Positions 42,397-51,294 of a stretch of DNA of 64,000 nt are shown one piece after another. The position numbers were made by a program, and so were the translations under genes. The stretch is from contig NZ_KZ672952.1 of the NCBI RefSeq assembly GCF_002954775.1, forward strand, positions 686,883 through 750,882. The letters are read 5' to 3'. Every line of letters begins with the position of its first letter. Position 1 is the stretch's first letter. The notes under the pieces were generated by a model, which did no database searches, was not told where the DNA came from, and saw only the letters and a list, made by a program, of their open reading frames with translations. The stretch comes from Streptomyces geranii. Its GTDB lineage: Bacteria; Actinomycetota; Actinomycetes; Streptomycetales; Streptomycetaceae.

Positions 42397-43364
42397 GGCC
42401 GCTCCCGGGTGCGGCGGCGGCCGGTCGGCAGCGGCACCCGGTCGACGCCCGCGACCACGGTGTTGGAGACGGTGCCGAGGCCCTCGACGGTGAGCGTCAC
42501 GGTGTCGCCGGGCCGGAGCGGCGGCGGGTCCTGACGTCCCCGGACGCCCCAAAGCTCCGCCAGACAGCCGCCGTTGCCGCAGGTGCCCGAGCCGAGGACG
42601 TCGCCCGGACGGACGACGGTACCGCGCGAGGCGTAGGCGGCCATCTCCTCGAAGGTCCAACTCATGTTGGACAGCAGGTCCTTGCCGACGACCTCGCCGT
42701 TCACGGAGGCGGTCAGCGACAGCCGCAGGAAGCCGTCCGGGTCCCGGAACTCCGCCAACTCGTCGGCGGTGACCAGGTACGGGCCCAGGGTGGCGGCCGT
42801 GTCCTTGCCCTTGCAGGGACCGAGGTTGACCTGCATCTCGCGGGACTGGAGGTCGCGCGCCGACCAGTCGTTGAGGATCGTGTAGCCGACGATGTGGTCC
42901 CGGGCCTGCTCGGGCGTGAGGTCCCGGCCCTCGCGGCCGATGACCGCGGCGACCTCCAGCTCGAAGTCCAGCACCTTCGAACCCGGCGGCACGGGCACGT
43001 CGTCGTACGGGCCGATGACCGCGTAGGGGTTGGTGAAGTAGAACGTCGGCGCGTCGTACCAGGCCTCCGGCACCCCGGCGTTGCCGTCGATCGAGCGCCG
43101 TACGCCCTCGACGTGTTCCTCGAAGGTGACGAAGTCCCGCAGGGTGGGCGGCTCCAGCGGTGCCAGGAGCCGTACCTCGGACACCTGGAGCCCGGCCGGG
43201 GCGTCGAGGGCGGCGGCGCCGACGGCGAGCAGCGCGTCGAGGCCGCCGCCGGAGCCGATCAGCTCCGTGAGCGAGCGCGCCCCGGGCACGGGGTGCAGGG
43301 TGCCGTCCTTCCCGACGACGGCGACACGGCGTTGCCGCTGGTGTTCATAGGTGGCGAAACGCAT
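42393..43364 (-). CDS. FAH family hydrolase 1
   Basis: 323 residues, ATG at 43362-43364 with GGAG six bases upstream. FAH superfamily: FVTFEEHVEGVRRSIDG, FYFTNPYAVIGPYDDVPVP, the metal-binding DFELEVAAVIGREGRDLTPE, GYTILNDWSARDLQ, GPYLVTADEL and GSGTCGNGGCLAELWG. Paralogue of the protein at 56823, with the same motif order. These act on acylpyruvates or ring-cleavage products, as hydrolases or 2-oxo-4-pentenoate-type hydratases. Start overlaps nothing; the 3' end couples to the SDR gene. Confidence 0.87.
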   Translation of the reverse strand: MRFATYEHQRQRRVAVVGKDGTLHPVPGARSLTELIGSGGGLDALLAVGAAALDAPAGLQVSEVRLLAPLEPPTLRDFVTFEEHVEGVRRSIDGNAGVPEAWYDAPTFYFTNPYAVIGPYDDVPVPPGSKVLDFELEVAAVIGREGRDLTPEQARDHIVGYTILNDWSARDLQSREMQVNLGPCKGKDTAATLGPYLVTADELAEFRDPDGFLRLSLTASVNGEVVGKDLLSNMSWTFEEMAAYASRGTVVRPGDVLGSGTCGNGGCLAELWGVRGRQDPPPLRPGDTVTLTVEGLGTVSNTVVAGVDRVPLPTGRRRTRERP

Positions 43365-43417
43365 GTGCGACTCCTGGCTCCGACGGGCGTCGGCAAAAAG
43401 ACGGGGGACCCGGGGGA

Positions 43418-44356
43418 TCAGACCGGCGGGGCGACGAACACGCCGCGGTCGACGTCGTTGAACGACTCCTTGGCGATCAGCTCGTTCATCGCGTTGGCCG
43501 TGCCCCACTGGTCGGTGACCTCGGGCCGGGAGAAGTCGTAGACGTGCGGATGCCAGGTGTCCTCGTCCAGCACCTCCAACTCGGTGGTGTACTCGACCGT
43601 GTTGCCCTGCGGGTCCAGGAAGTACGTGAAGGTGTTGTCGCCCGCCATGTGCCGGCCAGGACCCCAGAGCTTGCGGGCGCCGGAGCGGATCACCCGGCCG
43701 GAGCCGCGCATGTACTCGTCGAGGCCGCGCATCTCGAAGGAGACGTGGTGCAGGGCGGTGTGCGGGCCCTGTGCGATCGCCATGGAGTGGTGCTGGTTGC
43801 TGATCCGCATGAAGTGCATGACCTCGCCCAGGTGCGGCGAGCTGAGCGTGTCGGAGAGCCGGAAGCCCAGGTGGCGCTCGTACCACTGGCGGGTCCTGTC
43901 GAGGTCCGGGGAGTTGAGGACGACGTGCGACAGCTTGACCGGGATCGCCTCCTTCTCCTCGATCCTGCGGTGCCGCCGGACCTCGACCTCGGCGGAGACC
44001 TCGATCGTGCGGCCGTCGACGTCGAAGAAGCGGAAGCCGTAACCGCCGCCGGGGGTGTCGACCTTGCCCGGCCGGGAGAGCAACTGCACTTCATCGGCCA
44101 GGAGTTGCTCGGCGAGGGCGTCCACGTCGGCCGGTGAGGCGGCGCCGTACGAGACGAGGTCGAGGCGCTTCTCGTCCGCTTTCCGCAACCGTACGACGTA
44201 CTGCTCCGGCGAGCCCTCGGCGGCCAGGAAGGAGATCCCGGAGTCCTCGGCGACCTTGGTCAGACCCCAGACGCCGGAGTAGAAGTCGAGCTGCTTGTCG
44301 TAGTCGGGCACGGCGAGGTCGACGTGCCGCAGATGGGTGAGGAGGCGTGCGCTCAT
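43418..44356 (-). CDS. Extradiol ring-cleavage dioxygenase (VOC superfamily)
   Basis: 312 residues. Two VOC modules: HLRHVDLAVPDYDKQLDFY from residue 8 and KLSHVVLNSPDLDRTRQWY in the C-terminal half. Iron ligands of type I extradiol enzymes are in LSHVVLN (first His), TALHHVSFEM (second His) and GNTVEYTTELE (Glu). It cleaves catechol-type rings next to the two hydroxyls. In this operon it would act after the flavin monooxygenase at 45379. Exact substrate unknown; the C-terminal tail HVYDFSRPEVTDQWG is characteristic of dihydroxybenzoate-like enzymes only by impression. Confidence 0.87.
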   Translation of the reverse strand: MSARLLTHLRHVDLAVPDYDKQLDFYSGVWGLTKVAEDSGISFLAAEGSPEQYVVRLRKADEKRLDLVSYGAASPADVDALAEQLLADEVQLLSRPGKVDTPGGGYGFRFFDVDGRTIEVSAEVEVRRHRRIEEKEAIPVKLSHVVLNSPDLDRTRQWYERHLGFRLSDTLSSPHLGEVMHFMRISNQHHSMAIAQGPHTALHHVSFEMRGLDEYMRGSGRVIRSGARKLWGPGRHMAGDNTFTYFLDPQGNTVEYTTELEVLDEDTWHPHVYDFSRPEVTDQWGTANAMNELIAKESFNDVDRGVFVAPPV

Positions 44357-44360
44357 GGTG

Positions 44361-45359
44361 TCAGTCCTTCCGGAGGAGTGCGGCGGCGTTGCCGCCCCGT
44401 ACGGCGTGGAAGTCGGGGTCGGGGAGACCGGCCGCGCGCAGGGCGCCGACGGGGTCCCCGGTGCCCATGTCGAAGGGGAAGTCGGAGCCGAGCAGGACCC
44501 GGTCGGCACCGGCGACGCGGATCAACTCCCGCAGCACGTAAGGGTCGTGGACGAGGGAGTCGAACCAGATCCGCTTGAGGTAGCTGCTCGGCGGGTGCGC
44601 GCAGCCGGTGCCCGCGTCGGGGCGGGCCGACCAGGCGTGGTCGGAGCGGCCGATGTGGGTGGGGAGATAGCCGCCGCCGTGCGCGGCGATCAGCTTCAGG
44701 CCGGGATGGCGGTCCAGCACTCCGGAGAAGATGAGGTGCGAGAGCGCGACGGCGTTCTCGGTGGGCTGGCCGACGGTGTTGGAGAGGTACCAGCGGTCGA
44801 GTCGCTCGTCGAGCGTGCAGCCGAAGGGGTGCAGGAAGAGGAGCGCGCCGGTTTCCTCGGCACGCGTCCACAGGGGTTCGTAGGCGGGATCGGACAGCTC
44901 CCGGCCGGGTGCGTGCGAGGAGATCTCGACACCCAGCAGCCCCTGATCCAGGGCGTGTTGGAGGGCGACGACGGCCGGTTCGGGGTGCTGGAGCGGCACC
45001 AGTCCCAGGCCGTACAGCCGGTCGGGGGCCTGTGCGCAGTGCGCGGCCGTCGCCTCGTTGGCCAGCCGGTAGACCTTCTCGGCCGTCCCCTCGTCCGCCC
45101 AGTAGTGGTAGTGCGAGGGCGACGGGCTGACCAGTTGCACGTCCACGCCCTGGGCGTCCATCGCGGCCAGCCGCGCGGCGACCTCGGTCAGCTCCGGGAT
45201 CCGCTCGCGCACCATGGGGCCGCTCACGGCGAGGGACGCAGCGCCGTTGCGGCGGGCGTCCAGCGCCCTGGCCTCGGCGAAGCCTGGGAGGTCGGCCACG
45301 AGGGCCTCGATCCGGGGGATCAGGACATGCGCGTGGACGTCGATCACGGGCGCGGTCAC
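44361..45359 (-). CDS. Amidohydrolase family protein (ACMSD/decarboxylase type)
   Basis: 332 residues, GTG start at 45357-45359 with AAGGA six bases upstream. Amidohydrolase_2: metal ligands H9 and H11 (DVHAHV), LLFLHPFG, LIAAHGGGYLPTH and GSDFPFDMG with the terminal Asp. These zinc or manganese enzymes decarboxylate aromatic acids or semialdehydes, as in ACMSD and gamma-resorcylate decarboxylase. Here the 5-base gap to the dioxygenase start places it in the same pathway. The ribosome site comes from a 23-base duplicated segment (see 45360-45405). Confidence 0.87.
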   Translation of the reverse strand: MTAPVIDVHAHVLIPRIEALVADLPGFAEARALDARRNGAASLAVSGPMVRERIPELTEVAARLAAMDAQGVDVQLVSPSPSHYHYWADEGTAEKVYRLANEATAAHCAQAPDRLYGLGLVPLQHPEPAVVALQHALDQGLLGVEISSHAPGRELSDPAYEPLWTRAEETGALLFLHPFGCTLDERLDRWYLSNTVGQPTENAVALSHLIFSGVLDRHPGLKLIAAHGGGYLPTHIGRSDHAWSARPDAGTGCAHPPSSYLKRIWFDSLVHDPYVLRELIRVAGADRVLLGSDFPFDMGTGDPVGALRAAGLPDPDFHAVRGGNAAALLRKD

Positions 45360-45405
45360 GGCAGTTCCTTCACGACAGTCATGGCAGTTCCTTGACGACG
45401 GTCAT
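45360..45405. repeat. 23-bp imperfect tandem duplication at monooxygenase/amidohydrolase junction
   Basis: 45360-45382 and 45383-45405 differ at two of 23 positions. Copy two contains the last codons of the monooxygenase (MTVVKEL-P-stop, minus strand); copy one follows the stop and carries the AAGGA used by the amidohydrolase start. The duplication therefore seems to have created the ribosome site. Confidence 0.8.
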
Positions 45406-46509
45406 GGTGCGGCCGATCAGTCCGGGTACGTCGGCGTCGTGGACGCCGTCCAGTTGCCACCGGCAGAGCTGTACCGACGCCTCGACGACGGTCCGCACCC
45501 GGGGGATGCGGCGCTCGTAGTACGCCTGGAGCAGCTCGCCGTCCCAGTCGCGTCCGCCGGTGAGCAGCTCCGCGAGGACGGAGGCGTCCTCCAGGGACAT
45601 CGCCGCGCCCTGGGCGAAGGTGGGCGGACAGCAGTGGGCGGCGTCCCCGATGAGGACGACCCGGCCCCGGTGCCAGGAGCCCTCGACCAACAGCCGGTCG
45701 AACCCCGTGTAGTTGACCTGGGCCGGGTCGGTGATGTGCTTGCTGATCTCGGGCCAGGCCCCGCCGTACCGCTCGGCCAGCCGGCGCATCTCGTCGGCGT
45801 ACGTGGCCGGGTCGATGGACTTGCGGTCCCGGTTGGCCTCGACGACATAGGCGTAGATGGTGTCGCCGCCCGTCGGGGTGTAGCCCGCGATGTAGGCGGG
45901 GCCGCCGAAGGTCAGGTCGGTGCGGGTGACCCCCTCCGGCCGCGGGGCGGGCGCGCGCCAGATGGCCATGCCGACGGGCTCCGGCGTCTCGCTGATACCG
46001 ATCGCGGCGCGGGTCGCGGAGCCCACGCCGTCAGCGGCCACCACCAGGTCGTAACGTCCCTCGGTGCCGTCGCCGAACCGCACGGAGACGCCGTCCGCGT
46101 CCTGCTCCAGGGTCTCGGCGGTCGTGCCAAGGCGTACGTCGGCACCCGTCGCGCGAACCGCGTCGATGAGGATCTGCTGGAGTTGTGGCCGACGCAGTCC
46201 GAGGGTGGCGGGCAGGTCCTCGCCGCCGGTCCGCATGTCCTCCTTGACGAACAGGAGGGTGCCGTCGGGAGCGGTCACGCCCAGGGAGCCGTAGGCGAAG
46301 CCGGACGCCTCGACCTGTTCCCAGACGCCGAGTTCGCGCAGGACGCGCAGGGCGTTGCCCTGGAGGGTGATGCCGGAGCCGGTGGTGGCGTTCCAGTCGG
46401 GCCTGGCCTCGATCAGGTCCACGGCGATGCCGGCGCGGCGCAGCAGGATGGTGATGGCGCTTCCGGAGGCGCCGCCGCCGATGACGAGGACTCTTCGGGG
46501 GATGGACAT
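45379..46509 (-). CDS. FAD-dependent aromatic monooxygenase
   Basis: 376 residues of the PHBH/UbiH group. FAD Rossmann VLVIGGGASGSAITILLRRA, the mid-chain DLVVAADGVGSATRAAIG motif (DG) and the C-terminal FAD ribityl motif VVLIGDAAHCCPPTFAQG. It hydroxylates an aromatic substrate using NAD(P)H and oxygen, which would yield the catechol for the dioxygenase at 43418. The start ATG 46507-46509 is 25 bases from the next gene's stop. No N-terminal signal, cytoplasmic. Confidence 0.88.
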   Translation of the reverse strand: MSIPRRVLVIGGGASGSAITILLRRAGIAVDLIEARPDWNATTGSGITLQGNALRVLRELGVWEQVEASGFAYGSLGVTAPDGTLLFVKEDMRTGGEDLPATLGLRRPQLQQILIDAVRATGADVRLGTTAETLEQDADGVSVRFGDGTEGRYDLVVAADGVGSATRAAIGISETPEPVGMAIWRAPAPRPEGVTRTDLTFGGPAYIAGYTPTGGDTIYAYVVEANRDRKSIDPATYADEMRRLAERYGGAWPEISKHITDPAQVNYTGFDRLLVEGSWHRGRVVLIGDAAHCCPPTFAQGAAMSLEDASVLAELLTGGRDWDGELLQAYYERRIPRVRTVVEASVQLCRWQLDGVHDADVPGLIGRTMTVVKELP

Positions 46510-46533
46510 GGGGGAACTCCCTTGTTCCGCCGG

Positions 46534-47496
46534 TTACTTGACGGCGATCGGGTTGACCGGGGAGCCGACGGCCCCGGTGATGGGCAGGGGCGCCGCGGTG
46601 AGCCAGAACTCGTACACGCCGTCGTCGGCGCAGTCGGCGGCGAGTGCGTCGGGGTCCCACATCTCGCCGATGAGCAGGCCGATGTGCGGGATGGCGACCT
46701 GGTGCAGCGGCTGGAAGGCGTGGTCGAACTCGTTGGGCCGGACCTCGAAGCCCCAGGTGTCGGTGGCGATCGCGGCGATCTCGCTGCGGTGCAGCCAGCC
46801 CGCGGTGGCGAAGGACAGTCCGGGCGAGTCGCCGCCCGCGTAGTCTCCCCAGCCCTCGCGCCGGGCCCGGGCCAGCCGCCCGGTGCGGACGACGACGATG
46901 TCGCCGCGGCCGACGGTGACCCCGTGGGCTTCGGCGGTCGCGGTGAGATGCTCCTCAGTGATGGCGAAGCCGTCGGGCAACTCGCCCTGGTCGCCGATGA
47001 CTTGGCCGACGTCGAGGAGTACGCCGCGACCGGCGACGTGGGGCGCCATGTGCTCGATGCCGGTGACGAGGTCGCCGTCGGAGGTGACGACCTTCTCGGC
47101 CGCCCGGCCGTTCCACGCTCTCCCGTGGTCGAAGATGTGCCCGAGGCCGTCCCACTGGGTCGAGCACTGCAGCGGCATCGCGATCACGTCGTCGGCGCCG
47201 CCGATGCCGTGCGGGAAGCCCTGGTTGCCGAGGGCCGCGTCGGTGCCCGTGTCGAGCATGGTGTGCACGGGGTTGGTGCGCCGGCGCCAGCCCTTCTGCG
47301 GCCCGTTCATGTCGAAGCGCTGCGAGAGCGAGAAACTCACGCCCCGCCGGACGAGGGCGGCACCCTCACGGCGCTTGGCCTCGTCGAGGAGGTTGAGGGT
47401 GCCGAGGACGTCGTCCTCGCCCCAACGCCCCCAGTTCGAGTACGACTTGGCGGCCTCGGCGATCGCGCCCTCGGGATCGGCCCGGTCGAGCGTCAC
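46534..47496 (-). CDS. Cyclase family hydrolase (kynurenine formamidase-like)
   Basis: 320 residues, GTG start at 47494-47496. PF04199-like: the metal site region reads TQWDGLGHIFDHGRAWNG, a variant of HFDTxxHxDxP, followed by GIEHMAPHVAGRGVLLDVG and later GDIVVVRTGRLARARRE. Such enzymes hydrolyse amides, lactones or cyclic intermediates. In the operon it could open a lactone or release a formyl or amide group. Overlaps the FAH gene upstream by four bases (GTGA). Confidence 0.85.
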   Translation of the reverse strand: MTLDRADPEGAIAEAAKSYSNWGRWGEDDVLGTLNLLDEAKRREGAALVRRGVSFSLSQRFDMNGPQKGWRRRTNPVHTMLDTGTDAALGNQGFPHGIGGADDVIAMPLQCSTQWDGLGHIFDHGRAWNGRAAEKVVTSDGDLVTGIEHMAPHVAGRGVLLDVGQVIGDQGELPDGFAITEEHLTATAEAHGVTVGRGDIVVVRTGRLARARREGWGDYAGGDSPGLSFATAGWLHRSEIAAIATDTWGFEVRPNEFDHAFQPLHQVAIPHIGLLIGEMWDPDALAADCADDGVYEFWLTAAPLPITGAVGSPVNPIAVK

Positions 47497-48488
47497 CGGG
47501 ACACCTCCGCGACACAGCGGGTGCGCTGGGCGCCCAGACCGGTGATCGACCCGTCCATCACGTCGCCGTCACGCAGCAACCGCCCCCAGTGCATGCCGTT
47601 TCCGGCCGGGGAACCCGTCAACACCAGGTCCCCGGGCAGGAGTCGGGAGGTCTGCGAGATGTACGACACGATCCGGGCGACGCCGAAGAGCATGTCCTTG
47701 GTGGACTCGTCCTGCATCGTCTCGCCGTTGAGCTTCAGTGTGACCCGCAGATCGTCGGGGTCGGCGATCGACGCGGCGGGCACGATCCAGGGGCCGAGCG
47801 GCGTGAAACCGGGCGCGTTCTTGGAGCGCAGCCAGTCGGTGCCGATGGCCTTCATGTCCCGGCGGAACACGGTGGCACGGTCGGTGAGGTCGTTGGCGAT
47901 CGTGTAACCGGCGACGTACTCCAGAGCCTCCGCCACCGGCACCCGATGCGCCGGCCTGGCGATGACGGCCGCCAACTCCAGCTCCCAGTCGGGCTGTTCG
48001 GCCCAGGCGGGCAGCACGACATCGTCGTAGGGACCGGTGATCGCGCCCGGCAGACCGATGAACACGTACGGCAGGTCCTCGGCCGCCCGCCGGTCCATGA
48101 TCCCGGCGACCTCGGCCCTCGCCTCCTCGACCGTGCGCGGATCGTCGGGCGAGCGGTGCGCGAGCTCCAGATCGATCACGTGCTGCCGGTAGTTGGCGCC
48201 GGACTGGAAGATCTGCCGGGGCTCGACGGGCGCGTGCACCCGCAGGCCGTCGAGCGGCTGCCAACCGGCGTCCGCGTCCGACACGAGTTCATGCAGACGG
48301 GGCAGTACCGCCGCCCAGGCCTCGAAGATCCCGCGCGTCGTCAGGGCGGGGTCGTCGAGTGCCGTACGAAGGTCCAGCACCCGCCCGCCGGAAACCACAA
48401 GGCCGGGGAAAGGTGCCTGGTCAGGGGCGGAGAGAGTACCCAGGGCGAACGGTCCGGAGAAGGACGTGGAAGGGGCTGCGGGTTTCAC
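47493..48488 (-). CDS. FAH family hydrolase 2
   Basis: 331 residues, GTG start at 48486-48488 preceded by GGAGG at eight bases. FAH features: FQSGANYRQHVIDLEL, DLPYVFIGLPGAITGPYDDVVLP, EQPDWELELAAVIARPAHRV with the Glu pair, GYTIANDLTDRATVF and LTGSPAGNG. First gene of the operon behind the LysR-type site; 71 bases separate the site (48559) from the start. Differs clearly in sequence from FAH 1 at 42393, so two separate steps or substrates are likely. Confidence 0.87.
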   Translation of the reverse strand: MKPAAPSTSFSGPFALGTLSAPDQAPFPGLVVSGGRVLDLRTALDDPALTTRGIFEAWAAVLPRLHELVSDADAGWQPLDGLRVHAPVEPRQIFQSGANYRQHVIDLELAHRSPDDPRTVEEARAEVAGIMDRRAAEDLPYVFIGLPGAITGPYDDVVLPAWAEQPDWELELAAVIARPAHRVPVAEALEYVAGYTIANDLTDRATVFRRDMKAIGTDWLRSKNAPGFTPLGPWIVPAASIADPDDLRVTLKLNGETMQDESTKDMLFGVARIVSYISQTSRLLPGDLVLTGSPAGNGMHWGRLLRDGDVMDGSITGLGAQRTRCVAEVSR

Positions 48489-48558
48489 GGGAATGTCCTC
48501 CAGATTGCGAGGTGACCAATCTGGCCCCGGCTCCCGTAATCTGGGAAATCGATTCTTT

Positions 48559-48587
48559 GGATGTTGATCATCCACTGTATGGATGCC
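48559..48587. promoter_or_regulatory. LysR-type operator 1 (catabolic operon)
   Basis: On the minus strand it reads GGCATCCA-N5-TGGATGATCAACATCC. Two overlapping dyads share TGGATG: CATCCA-N5-TGGATG and TGGATG-N5-CATCC. It faces the minus-strand catabolic operon and lies 32 bases before the LysR start, so it can serve both. Confidence 0.7.
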
Positions 48588-48619
48588 GCTGACCGGGGCG
48601 GCCCTGTTCTGGAGGCGTT

Positions 48620-49582
48620 GTGCACCTGTCCGGCCTCGATCTCAATCTCGTGCTGTCCCTGCGGGCCCTGCTGGAGGAACGCAACGTCACCCGCGCCGGC
48701 CGGCGCATCGGCCTCAGCCAGCCCGCGATGAGCGCGGCACTGGCCCGGCTGCGCCGCCACTTCGACGACGAGCTGCTCTCCCGGGTCGGCGGCCAGTACG
48801 AACTGACGGCCCTCGGCCGCGCCCTGCTCGACCGGACCGCCACCGCCTGCGACCTGCTGGAACGGGTCTTCAGCAGCAGGGCCGACTTCATGCCGGGCAG
48901 CGAGGAGCACGAGTTCACCCTGCTCGCCTCCGACTACGCCGTCGCCGTGTTCGGTGCCGAACTCTCCCGGACCGTGCACGCCGAGGCGCCCGGGGTACGG
49001 CTGCACTTCCAGCGGACCCCGCCGGACGTCACGGAGGACACCGGGACACTGCTCAGCACGGCGGACGGGCTGCTGATGCCGCACGGCATCATCGGCGACT
49101 TCCCCACGGTCGAGTTGTTCACCGACCGCTGGGCCTTCCTCGTCGCCGAGACCAACGACGAGGTCGGCGACCGGCTGACCATGGACGACCTGGCGCGACT
49201 GCCCTGGGTCACCTACCAGCGCACCTACGACGCGCCGGCCGCCCGGCAGCTGGGCATGCTCGGCATCGAGCCCCACGTCGAGGTGTCCGTCGACAGCTTC
49301 CAGGTGCTGCCCTTCATGGTCGCCGGCACCCGGCGGATCGCCCTGGTGCAGCAGCGCCTGGCGGAGCGGATCGGCCAGGTGGCCCCCGTACGCCTCATGG
49401 AGCCGCCCTACGAGGCGGTCCCTGTCCAGGAGGCGCTGTGGTGGCACCCGGTGCACACGTACGACGCGGCCCATATCTGGCTGCGGGAGACCGCCGCCCG
49501 CGTGGGAGCGGGGCTGGCCGCGTCCGCACCGGGGCTCGTCCACCCGGCAGCAGCACCGGAACAGTCGCCGACACCGAGCTGA
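48620..49582 (+). CDS. LysR family transcriptional regulator
   Basis: 320 residues, GTG start at 48620 with GGAGG at 48611-48615. Winged helix: LDLNLVLSLRALLEERNVTR, GLSQPAMSAALARLRRHF. Effector domain continues to residue 295 (WWHPVHTYDAAHIWLRE), matching nodulation-type NodD/LinR-like LysR proteins. Divergent from the eight-gene catabolic operon; the next gene downstream is an MFS transporter. The same 29-bp site occurs before the operon and before the transporter, strong support for control of both by this protein. The inducer is probably the aromatic substrate or an intermediate. Confidence 0.9.
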   Translation: MHLSGLDLNLVLSLRALLEERNVTRAGRRIGLSQPAMSAALARLRRHFDDELLSRVGGQYELTALGRALLDRTATACDLLERVFSSRADFMPGSEEHEFTLLASDYAVAVFGAELSRTVHAEAPGVRLHFQRTPPDVTEDTGTLLSTADGLLMPHGIIGDFPTVELFTDRWAFLVAETNDEVGDRLTMDDLARLPWVTYQRTYDAPAARQLGMLGIEPHVEVSVDSFQVLPFMVAGTRRIALVQQRLAERIGQVAPVRLMEPPYEAVPVQEALWWHPVHTYDAAHIWLRETAARVGAGLAASAPGLVHPAAAPEQSPTPS

Positions 49583-49609
49583 TCGACGGAAGGCGTCCTC
49601 GGACCCACC

Positions 49610-49638
49610 GGCATCCAAGGCATGGATGATCAACATCC
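49610..49638. promoter_or_regulatory. LysR-type operator 2 (transporter promoter)
   Basis: GGCATCCA-N5-TGGATGATCAACATCC, identical to operator 1 outside the five-base spacer and in the same orientation relative to its target gene. Downstream TCGATATCGATCG is AT-richer and similar to AATCGATT beside site 1. It lies 238 bases before the MFS start. Confidence 0.7.
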
Positions 49639-49875
49639 TCGATATCGATCGGGTGAGGGCTAGGCAGCGCCTGGGCGGTGGCCCATAGTCGTCTCAACCC
49701 GGCACCGGAGCCGCACCATCCGCCGCTGCCGGGACCGCGTGAGGACCCGGCGATCCGGCCCTCCGCGACGCCCGGCAGTCACGGCGCCTCACACTCCGGC
49801 CCTGCCGCGGGCGCCGGGCGGCCTCACCCGCACGGCCGCTCCCGTCCCCTCCCGACCCGCCAGGTGGAGTTCCGC

Positions 49876-51153
49876 ATGCCCGCTCCCGTGCCCCCGTCCC
49901 CCTCCTCCGCGGTCGCCGACGGCGCCCCGCCCGAGGAAACCGTCTCCGGTCCCGGTCACCGGCTGCGCATCACCCTGCTGATGGCGGGCAGCTGCCTGCC
50001 GATCCTGGGCGCCGTACTCATCGCCCCCGTACTGCCCCAGATGCACGACCACTTCGCCGACGTACCGGGCGTGGACGTGCTGGTCCCGATGGCCCTCACC
50101 GTCCCGGCCCTGTCCCTGGCGCTGCTGGCTCCGTTCGCGGGTGTCATGGTCGACCGGATCGGCCGGAAACGTCTGCTCGTCGTCGCCACCGTGCTGTACG
50201 CCTTCATCGGCACCGCCCCGCTGTGGCTGGACTCCCTCGGCGCGATCGTCGCCAGCCGCGCGCTCGTCGGTGTCGTCGAAGCCGCCATCATGACCTGCTG
50301 CACCACCCTGATCGGCGACTACTACTCGGGCCGCCAACGCGACCGCTATCTCGCCCTGCAGACCATGTGCGCGTCCATCTCCGCCACGGCCTTCTTCGTA
50401 CTGGGCGGCGCGGCAGGCTCAGCCGGCTGGCGCACCCCGTTCTGGGCCTACGCAGTGACCCTGCTGCTCGCCCCGGCCATGGCCGCCTTCCTCCCCAAGT
50501 CCTCGCCGACCAACCGAAACTCGGCCCTCTCCCCCACCGTCTCGGAGCAGGCCGAGCGACCCTTCCCGTGGCGCCCACTGGCCGGCACCTGTGCGCTGAC
50601 CGTCTTCGGCGCCGTCCTCTTCTACACCGTCCAGGTGGAGATGTCCTTCCTCCTGGACGACATGGGCGTGACCGACCCCGGCATGATCGGACTGGCGATC
50701 GCCGTCTCCAGCCTGGCCACGGTGATCGGTGCCGTGGTCTTCAGCAGGGCCGGTCGCGGCCCGGCCGCCTGGCTGCCCGTGGTCTTCGCCCTGTGCGCCG
50801 TCGGTTTCGCGGTGATCTCGCTCGCCCCGAACCCCGTCGTCCTGACCGCCGGTGCCGTGATCAACTGCTTCGGCGGCGGCATCATGCTGCCGAGCCTGCT
50901 CACCCTCGCCCTGTCCAAGCTCGACTACGCCGACCGCGGCCGGGGCACCGGCCTGTGGACGGGCACCTTCTTCATCGGCCAGTTCATCTGCCCGTTCGTG
51001 GTGCTCGCGCTCCAGTCCGCCGTGGGCAGCCTGGAGGGCGCCATGGGCGTGCTCGCGCTGGCCGGAGCGCTCGGCGCCGCCGGGCTGGGCCTCACGGCCC
51101 GCCGACGGCGGCCGGTGGTTGTCGGGGAGCCGATCGAGCGACTGGCGGGCTGA
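49876..51153 (+). CDS. MFS transporter
   Basis: 425 residues, GGAG six bases before ATG 49876. About 12 hydrophobic segments, beginning ITLLMAGSCLPILGAVLIAP; the conserved loop 2-3 motif is GVMVDRIGRKRLLVVA. DHA1-like or aromatic-acid-type single-substrate carrier; cytoplasmic middle loop FLPKSSPTNRNSALSPTVSE. The upstream LysR site and proximity to the operon suggest uptake or export of the operon's aromatic substrate. A 293-base untranslated gap precedes it. Confidence 0.88.
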   Translation: MPAPVPPSPSSAVADGAPPEETVSGPGHRLRITLLMAGSCLPILGAVLIAPVLPQMHDHFADVPGVDVLVPMALTVPALSLALLAPFAGVMVDRIGRKRLLVVATVLYAFIGTAPLWLDSLGAIVASRALVGVVEAAIMTCCTTLIGDYYSGRQRDRYLALQTMCASISATAFFVLGGAAGSAGWRTPFWAYAVTLLLAPAMAAFLPKSSPTNRNSALSPTVSEQAERPFPWRPLAGTCALTVFGAVLFYTVQVEMSFLLDDMGVTDPGMIGLAIAVSSLATVIGAVVFSRAGRGPAAWLPVVFALCAVGFAVISLAPNPVVLTAGAVINCFGGGIMLPSLLTLALSKLDYADRGRGTGLWTGTFFIGQFICPFVVLALQSAVGSLEGAMGVLALAGALGAAGLGLTARRRRPVVVGEPIERLAG

Positions 51154-51294
51154 GCGGCCGGGAGGCCAGAACACGGGCCCCGGCCCATGGTGATCGGCAT
51201 CGCGGAACCTCCACCGCGATGCCGATCGCCCCACTCGCCAGCGTCTGGACATCTGTGCGCGGTCGCCCGCTTCGCCGATCTCGCCCGCTCCAGG

